A stretch of DNA of 17,972 nucleotides, taken from NCBI GenBank assembly GCA_900555065.1, contig USJY01000002.1:1-17972 (forward strand). Direction: 5' to 3'. The notes below the pieces were generated by a model. It made no database searches. It was not told where the DNA came from and saw only the letters and a program-made list of their open reading frames with translations. This document shows, piece by piece, positions 14,448-17,972 of this stretch. Numbering within the stretch: the stretch's first letter is position 1; every line of letters starts with the position of its first letter. The translations under genes and the position numbers were made by a program. This stretch comes from an uncultured Eubacteriales bacterium (GTDB lineage Bacteria > Bacillota > Clostridia > Oscillospirales > UMGS1783).

Positions 14448-15023
14448 ATGGAAACGAAAAATGTAATGATCGTCGGCGTTGGCGGCCAGGGTTCGCTGCT
14501 CGCCAGTAAGCTGCTTGGCAACCTGCTTGTGGAGCAGGGGTATGACGTAAAGGTCTCCGAAGTGCACGGTATGAGTCAGCGCGGCGGTTCCGTGGTCACG
14601 TATGTGCGCTATGGCGATAAGGTCTACTCCCCGGTTATAGACAAGGGCGAGGCCGATTTCATCATCTCATTTGAGCTGCTCGAAGCTGCGCGCTGGGCGG
14701 AATACCTTCGTCCCGGCGGCCGTATCATCGTCAACACCCAGCAGATCGACCCCATGCCCGTCATTACAGGCGCGGCGGCATATCCTGAGGATATCCTTGC
14801 CAAACTGCGCGCGTTGGGCCTGCAGGTCGACGCTGTCGACGCTTTGGAGATCGCCGAGCAGGCCGGAAGCGCCAAGGCCATCAACATTGTTTTGATGGGA
14901 AGGCTCGCCCGGTACTTCGACGTGCCGCAGGACGAGTGGCAAAAGGCGTTGGAACGCGTTGTTCCGGCAAAATTTCTTGCCCTGAACCAGAAGGCGTTTG
15001 CCTTGGGTATGCAGCTCGCATAG
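14448..15023 (+). CDS. iorB: Indolepyruvate:ferredoxin oxidoreductase, beta subunit
   Basis: The small, gamma-type partner of IorA, 191 residues. Start ATG 14448 was chosen because GAAAGGGG (14431-14438) is 9 bases upstream; an in-frame ATG at 14439 abuts that SD and lies inside iorA. The nearly touching stop and start imply translational coupling, which suits two subunits needed in equal amounts. The N-terminus has the family signature VMIVGVGGQGSLLASKLLG, then EVHGMSQRGGSV, which matches the pyruvate/2-oxoacid oxidoreductase gamma domain. A hydrophobic-charged C-terminal half (ALEIAEQAGSAKAINIVLMGRL) is also typical. It shows no cluster-binding cysteines, as expected: the clusters are in IorA. 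Confidence 0.96.
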   Translation: METKNVMIVGVGGQGSLLASKLLGNLLVEQGYDVKVSEVHGMSQRGGSVVTYVRYGDKVYSPVIDKGEADFIISFELLEAARWAEYLRPGGRIIVNTQQIDPMPVITGAAAYPEDILAKLRALGLQVDAVDALEIAEQAGSAKAINIVLMGRLARYFDVPQDEWQKALERVVPAKFLALNQKAFALGMQLA

Positions 15024-15061
15024 GCGGGGACATAAGCAATAAAAGAGAGGGGAAGCATGAA

Positions 15062-16369
15062 ATGGCACGTTATTTTCAGGAAGAGATCGAGACTGCGCCG
15101 CGGTCACTCCTGCGTCAGTGGCAGAATGAGCGCCTGGTAAAGACGGTAAAGCATGTCCATGACAACGTCCCGTACTACCGCGCGCTTATGGAGGAAAAAG
15201 GCGTAACGCCGGACGATATCCGTTCGGTGGACGATCTTTACAAGCTCCCGTTTACTTATAAGAGCGACCTGCGCGACACATATCCATACGGTATGATGGC
15301 GGTTCCCATGGAGCAGGTGGTTCGCATCCAGGCGTCGAGTGGAACGACGGGAAAACAGGTCGTCGCGGGCTATACGCAGCACGACTTGGAAATCTGGGAG
15401 GATATCTGTGCCCGCCAGCTTGTCGCGGCCGGCGCAGGCCCGAAGGATTTTGTCCACGTCTCCTATGGCTATGGCCTCTTCACCGGCGGCCTTGGCCTGC
15501 ACGGCGGCGCGCATAAAATCGGGGCGACGACCATTCCCGTCTCAAGCGGGAACACCCAGCGTCAGATCACGATTCTGCGTGATTTCGGCTCCACCATCCT
15601 GTGCTGTACGCCTTCCTATGCGATGTACATCGGCGAGACGCTGGAGGCCATGGGCATTCCGCTTTCGGAAATAAGCCTCAAAGCCGGCATATTCGGCGCC
15701 GAGCCGTGGACGGAACAGATGCGGCAGGAGATACAGCGCAAGCTCGGTATCAAAGCGTACGATATCTACGGCCTGACCGAGATCATGGGTCCCGGCGTTG
15801 CATACGAGTGCAGCGAACAGAACGGGATGCACATCAATGAGGACCATTTCATCCTCGAGGTCATAGATCCGGATACCGGCGAGCCGCTCGGTCCCGGCCA
15901 GCAGGGCGAACTAGTGTTTACCTGCATCACAAAAGAGGCCTTCCCCCTGATCCGGTACAGAACCCGTGATATTGGCGTTATCACCTATGACGCCTGCCCC
16001 TGCGGACGCACCTTTGCCAGAATGTCCAAGCCCCGCGGGCGGACGGACGATATGCTCATCATCCGCGGCGTCAACGTATTCCCGTCGCAGATCGAGACAG
16101 TACTGCTGGAGCGCGGCTACTCGCCGAACTACCAGATCATAGTAGACCGCGTCGGCAGCCACGATACGCTGGAGGTCATTGTGGAAATGACGCCCGATAT
16201 GTTCTCCGACACGGTGCGCAGCATATCCGCATGGGAAAACGATTTAACAGAGGCATTGAAATCCCTGCTCGGTCTTGCCGCAAAAGTGACGCTTGTGGAG
16301 CCAAAATCCATCGAGCGCTCCACGGGCAAAGCCGTCAGGGTGATTGACAAACGGAAACTGCATGATTGA
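15062..16369 (+). CDS. Phenylacetate-CoA ligase family enzyme, copy 2 (Tyr-to-Gly variant)
   Basis: A second PaaK-family aryl-CoA ligase, 435 residues. ATG 15062 has AGAGAGGGG (15044-15052) 9 bases upstream; earlier starts would overlap iorB. It carries SSGTTGK at 92-98, GYGLFTGGLGLHGG, GIFGAEPWTEQMRQEI, DIYGLTEIMGPGVAYEC, RYRTRD and GRTDDMLIIRGVNVFPSQIE, so the ATP and hinge regions are canonical, and the AEPWT region is closer to classical PaaK than in copy 1. However, the aryl-pocket motif reads LHGG where PaaK usually has HYG and copy 1 has LHYG. By eye the two copies are about half identical, so the duplication is old and they probably prefer different acids. It lies 38 bases after iorB and 16 before the ACT gene. 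It may make or use a different aryl-CoA than copy 1. Confidence 0.9.
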   Translation: MARYFQEEIETAPRSLLRQWQNERLVKTVKHVHDNVPYYRALMEEKGVTPDDIRSVDDLYKLPFTYKSDLRDTYPYGMMAVPMEQVVRIQASSGTTGKQVVAGYTQHDLEIWEDICARQLVAAGAGPKDFVHVSYGYGLFTGGLGLHGGAHKIGATTIPVSSGNTQRQITILRDFGSTILCCTPSYAMYIGETLEAMGIPLSEISLKAGIFGAEPWTEQMRQEIQRKLGIKAYDIYGLTEIMGPGVAYECSEQNGMHINEDHFILEVIDPDTGEPLGPGQQGELVFTCITKEAFPLIRYRTRDIGVITYDACPCGRTFARMSKPRGRTDDMLIIRGVNVFPSQIETVLLERGYSPNYQIIVDRVGSHDTLEVIVEMTPDMFSDTVRSISAWENDLTEALKSLLGLAAKVTLVEPKSIERSTGKAVRVIDKRKLHD

Positions 16370-16385
16370 AAAGGAGGGTACAGGT

Positions 16386-16817
16386 ATGACGATCGATCAA
16401 CTTTCGGTATTTGTGGAAAACAAAGCGGGTAAGCTTGCAGAGATCACGGCGGTTCTTGCGGATGAGGGAATCGATATCCGCGCAATGTCCATTGCCGACA
16501 CAAAGGACTTCGGCATTTTGCGGCTGATTGTGAACGATGCGGATAAGGCGGTTTCCGCGCTTAAACGCGAACAGTACATTGTGTCCGTAACAAAAGTAAT
16601 CGCGGTAGCGATCTCCGATACGCCCGGAAGCCTTGCCGCCGTGCTGCGTATTTTGTCCGACAACGCTATCAGTATCGAATACATGTATGCGTTTATCACG
16701 CGCCGCAGGGAGGATGCGTACGTCGTGTTCCGCGTTGAGGAGAATGAGCGTGCGGTGAAAATCCTGGGCGAAAACGGGATCAGCGTCGTAACGCCGGAGG
16801 AGATATTCACCCTGTAA
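16386..16817 (+). CDS. Two-ACT-domain protein, last gene of the ior operon
   Basis: A 143-residue protein with two ACT domains (about 1-68 and 70-140). ATG 16386 follows AAGGAGGG (16371-16378). Domain 1 begins DQLSVFVENKAGKLAEITAVLADEGIDIRAMSI, and domain 2 begins VIAVAISDTPGSLAAVLRILSDNAISIEYMY, both with the Gly-x-Leu turn where amino acids bind in ACT folds. There is no catalytic or DNA-binding domain. Such proteins are often found next to ior and paaK genes. The likely role is to sense an aromatic or branched amino acid and modify the activity of the operon enzymes; the ligand and the partner are not shown by the sequence. A strong two-way terminator follows 18 bases after its stop. Confidence 0.9.
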   Translation: MTIDQLSVFVENKAGKLAEITAVLADEGIDIRAMSIADTKDFGILRLIVNDADKAVSALKREQYIVSVTKVIAVAISDTPGSLAAVLRILSDNAISIEYMYAFITRRREDAYVVFRVEENERAVKILGENGISVVTPEEIFTL

Positions 16818-16835
16818 TTCATGCAAGCCATTCAA

Positions 16836-16865
16836 AAAAGCGCCTGCCAATTGGCAGGCGCTTTT
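16836..16865. terminator. Two-way intrinsic terminator, perfect 30-bp palindrome
   Basis: Bases 16836-16850 and 16851-16865 are exactly complementary. The G-C-rich core (13-bp stem with a short CAATTG-type loop region) is flanked by A-runs and T-runs, so it ends transcripts from both the ACT gene (+) and ogt (-). Confidence 0.9.
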
Positions 16866-16874
16866 CATTCTGCT

Positions 16875-17411
16875 TTACAGCGCCGTTCCCGTCCTGGGAA
16901 TACGGAACCGGTCGGTGTCGACGCCCTCCAGCTCCAATAGCTTTCGCTTTACCGCAATGCCCCCGTTATAACCCGTCAGGCTCCCGTTCGCACCGACTAC
17001 CCGGTGGCATGGTATGATAATGGAAATGGGATTATGGCCCACCGCGCCGCCAACTGCCTGGCCCGACATTGGCCGGCCCGTTTTCGCCGCGACCCGTTTT
17101 GCAATTTCTCCGTAGGCTGTCACCTCTCCATAGGGAATCTCGCGCAGGATGCGCCATACCATCTGTCTGAACGCGCCGCCAATCGGCGCGAGCGGCAGCT
17201 CGTCAACGTCGGGCCGCTGTCCGGAAAAATACCGGTCAAGCCAGTTTTTTGCCATGTGAAATACGGGCAAGTCATCGTTGGGAATCATCGGTTCCGGTAC
17301 AGAGTCGCCGTAGTATTTCTGCCCATTGAACCAAAGCCCTGCGAGCCTGCCGTCCGCACAGGCGAGCGTGATCGCGCCGGTTGGCGAATCATAACTGGTG
17401 CGGTAATACAT
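16875..17411 (-). CDS. ogt: Methylated-DNA--protein-cysteine S-methyltransferase
   Basis: A DNA repair protein that moves the methyl group from O6-methylguanine (or O4-methylthymine) to its own cysteine and is used once. 178 residues, starting at ATG 17411 with GGGAGGG upstream on the minus strand (5-base spacing). The active-site motif IPCHRVVG puts the acceptor at Cys135; the preceding GGAVGHNPIS and the helix-turn-helix region (FRQMVWRILREIPYGEVTAYGEIAKRV), with its minor-groove reading Tyr and Arg, are all present. The N-terminal pseudo-nuclease domain is the Ogt type, and there is no Ada-type zinc-cysteine domain. It follows the AlkA-like gene by 18 bases on the same strand, so they are probably one repair operon. 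The two-way terminator lies 9 bases beyond its stop. Confidence 0.96.
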   Translation of the reverse strand: MYYRTSYDSPTGAITLACADGRLAGLWFNGQKYYGDSVPEPMIPNDDLPVFHMAKNWLDRYFSGQRPDVDELPLAPIGGAFRQMVWRILREIPYGEVTAYGEIAKRVAAKTGRPMSGQAVGGAVGHNPISIIIPCHRVVGANGSLTGYNGGIAVKRKLLELEGVDTDRFRIPRTGTAL

Positions 17412-17429
17412 GAAATCCCTCCCAACCGA

Positions 17430-17972
17430 TTATGCGGTTTTTTTGCTTTTGGCCTTTGGCGCATAATCCTTCATACCATCGACCGCGCCGCCTGCAACCG
17501 CCCACAGGTACAAGCTTGCAACGCTGCAATAAGGGCTGAACCGCCGCCTGTATTTCTCGAACAGTTTGCGGTCGATCTTCCTGTGGTGATATACCATGCG
17601 CAGTCCGCGCTGGATCGCGAGGTCGTCATAGCTGAACACGTCGGGGCGTTGCATGCAAAACAGCAGTATCATCTCCGCCGTCCACACGCCGATTCCTTTT
17701 AAGCCGGAGAGCATGCGTATTGCTTCCGCATCCGTCCTGTTCGCAACGTCTGCAAGGTCGAATCTTCCGGTTTCCACCTGTTCGGCAAACTCCAGAATAT
17801 ACGCAGCTTTGCGAAAGGATATCCCAAACGCCTGCAGCCGTTCCGGGCCCGCGGCAAGAACGGCCGGCGCGTCTACAGTGCCAAGCGCGTCCCGCATCCG
17901 GTTCCATATCGTTGCCTGCGCCTTGGTGGATATCTGCTGTCCGACGATATGGTGGACAACGGCGGAAAACAG
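17430..17972 (-). CDS. DNA-3-methyladenine glycosylase, AlkA/HhH-GPD type (5' end outside window)
   Basis: A base-excision repair glycosylase; the 180 visible residues run from the right window edge to TAA at 17430, and the reading frame is open at the edge. The ATG at 17897 is internal, because the sequence before it (VVHHIVGQQISTKAQATIWNR) is a conserved family motif (IIGQQIST). Next comes the helix-hairpin-helix LSGLKGIGVWTAEMILLFC and the conserved Asp pair in VFSYDDLA (codons at 17622-17627), where E. coli AlkA has its catalytic Asp. The C-terminus ends in a basic KAKSKKTA tail. It removes alkylated purines and would complement Ogt, the next gene. Other HhH glycosylases are less likely because there is no iron-sulphur cysteine motif after the catalytic region. 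Confidence 0.9.
   Translation of the reverse strand: MFSAVVHHIVGQQISTKAQATIWNRMRDALGTVDAPAVLAAGPERLQAFGISFRKAAYILEFAEQVETGRFDLADVANRTDAEAIRMLSGLKGIGVWTAEMILLFCMQRPDVFSYDDLAIQRGLRMVYHHRKIDRKLFEKYRRRFSPYCSVASLYLWAVAGGAVDGMKDYAPKAKSKKTA

Noticed and set aside
13880..14521. Long minus-strand open frame across the end of iorA and start of iorB
   Set aside because: It is a shadow of two well-supported genes, with no family resemblance.
17004..17702. 232-residue open frame on + strand across ogt and the glycosylase gene
   Set aside because: It overlaps two clear repair genes on the minus strand and has no recognisable domain.
1..17972. CRISPR arrays, tRNA or rRNA genes, insertion sequences, attachment sites
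   Set aside because: I found no regular spaced repeats, tRNA cloverleaf, rRNA sequence, transposase-like frame or terminal inverted repeats.

Overview
This 17,972-base window looks like chromosome from an anaerobic, probably spore-forming, Gram-positive bacterium of the Clostridia type. The evidence is strong Shine-Dalgarno (SD) sequences (AGGAGG-like), use of TTG starts, a BofA-family sporulation protein with a candidate sigma-E promoter, a DUF4830 protein, a Gram-positive-style CCA enzyme with an HD domain, and an oxygen-sensitive indolepyruvate:ferredoxin oxidoreductase. No species can be named from the sequence alone.

Region 1 (1-7070, + strand) is a glycan-breakdown cluster. It holds the C-terminal end of a surface protein with a Ser/Thr-rich stalk and a membrane anchor, a lipoprotein GH36 alpha-galactosidase-like enzyme, a second cytoplasmic GH36 enzyme, and a GH127/DUF1680 enzyme with the zinc-cysteine active-site motifs of beta-L-arabinofuranosidases. 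The order suggests capture and trimming outside the cell, then finishing inside it. The second GH36 gene carries a clear frameshift near its 3' end, and its lost 44-residue tail is readable in another frame. A 40-bp tandem duplication across the stop codon of the first GH36 gene looks like a recombination scar from a lost paralogue.

Region 2 (7203-9522) holds housekeeping and sporulation genes: cca (+), a secreted or anchored DUF4830 protein (-), and a small BofA-like membrane protein (+) followed by a strong terminator.

Region 3 (9573-16865, + strand) is a catabolic unit: a sodium:solute symporter with its own promoter and inverted repeats, then an operon of aryl-CoA ligase 1, iorA, iorB, aryl-CoA ligase 2 and a two-ACT-domain protein. 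IorAB oxidatively decarboxylates aryl-2-oxoacids (from Trp, Phe, Tyr) to aryl-acetyl-CoA with ferredoxin as acceptor. The two flanking PaaK-type ligases interconvert aryl-acetates and their CoA thioesters, and the ACT protein probably senses an amino acid. A perfect 30-bp palindrome forms a two-way terminator at the end.

Region 4 (16875-17972, - strand) is an alkylation-repair pair: an AlkA-type DNA glycosylase (its 5' end lies outside the window) followed by ogt.

Region 1 appears more A+T-rich than region 3, judged by eye and not computed. The regulatory sites were also found by eye and are predictions.
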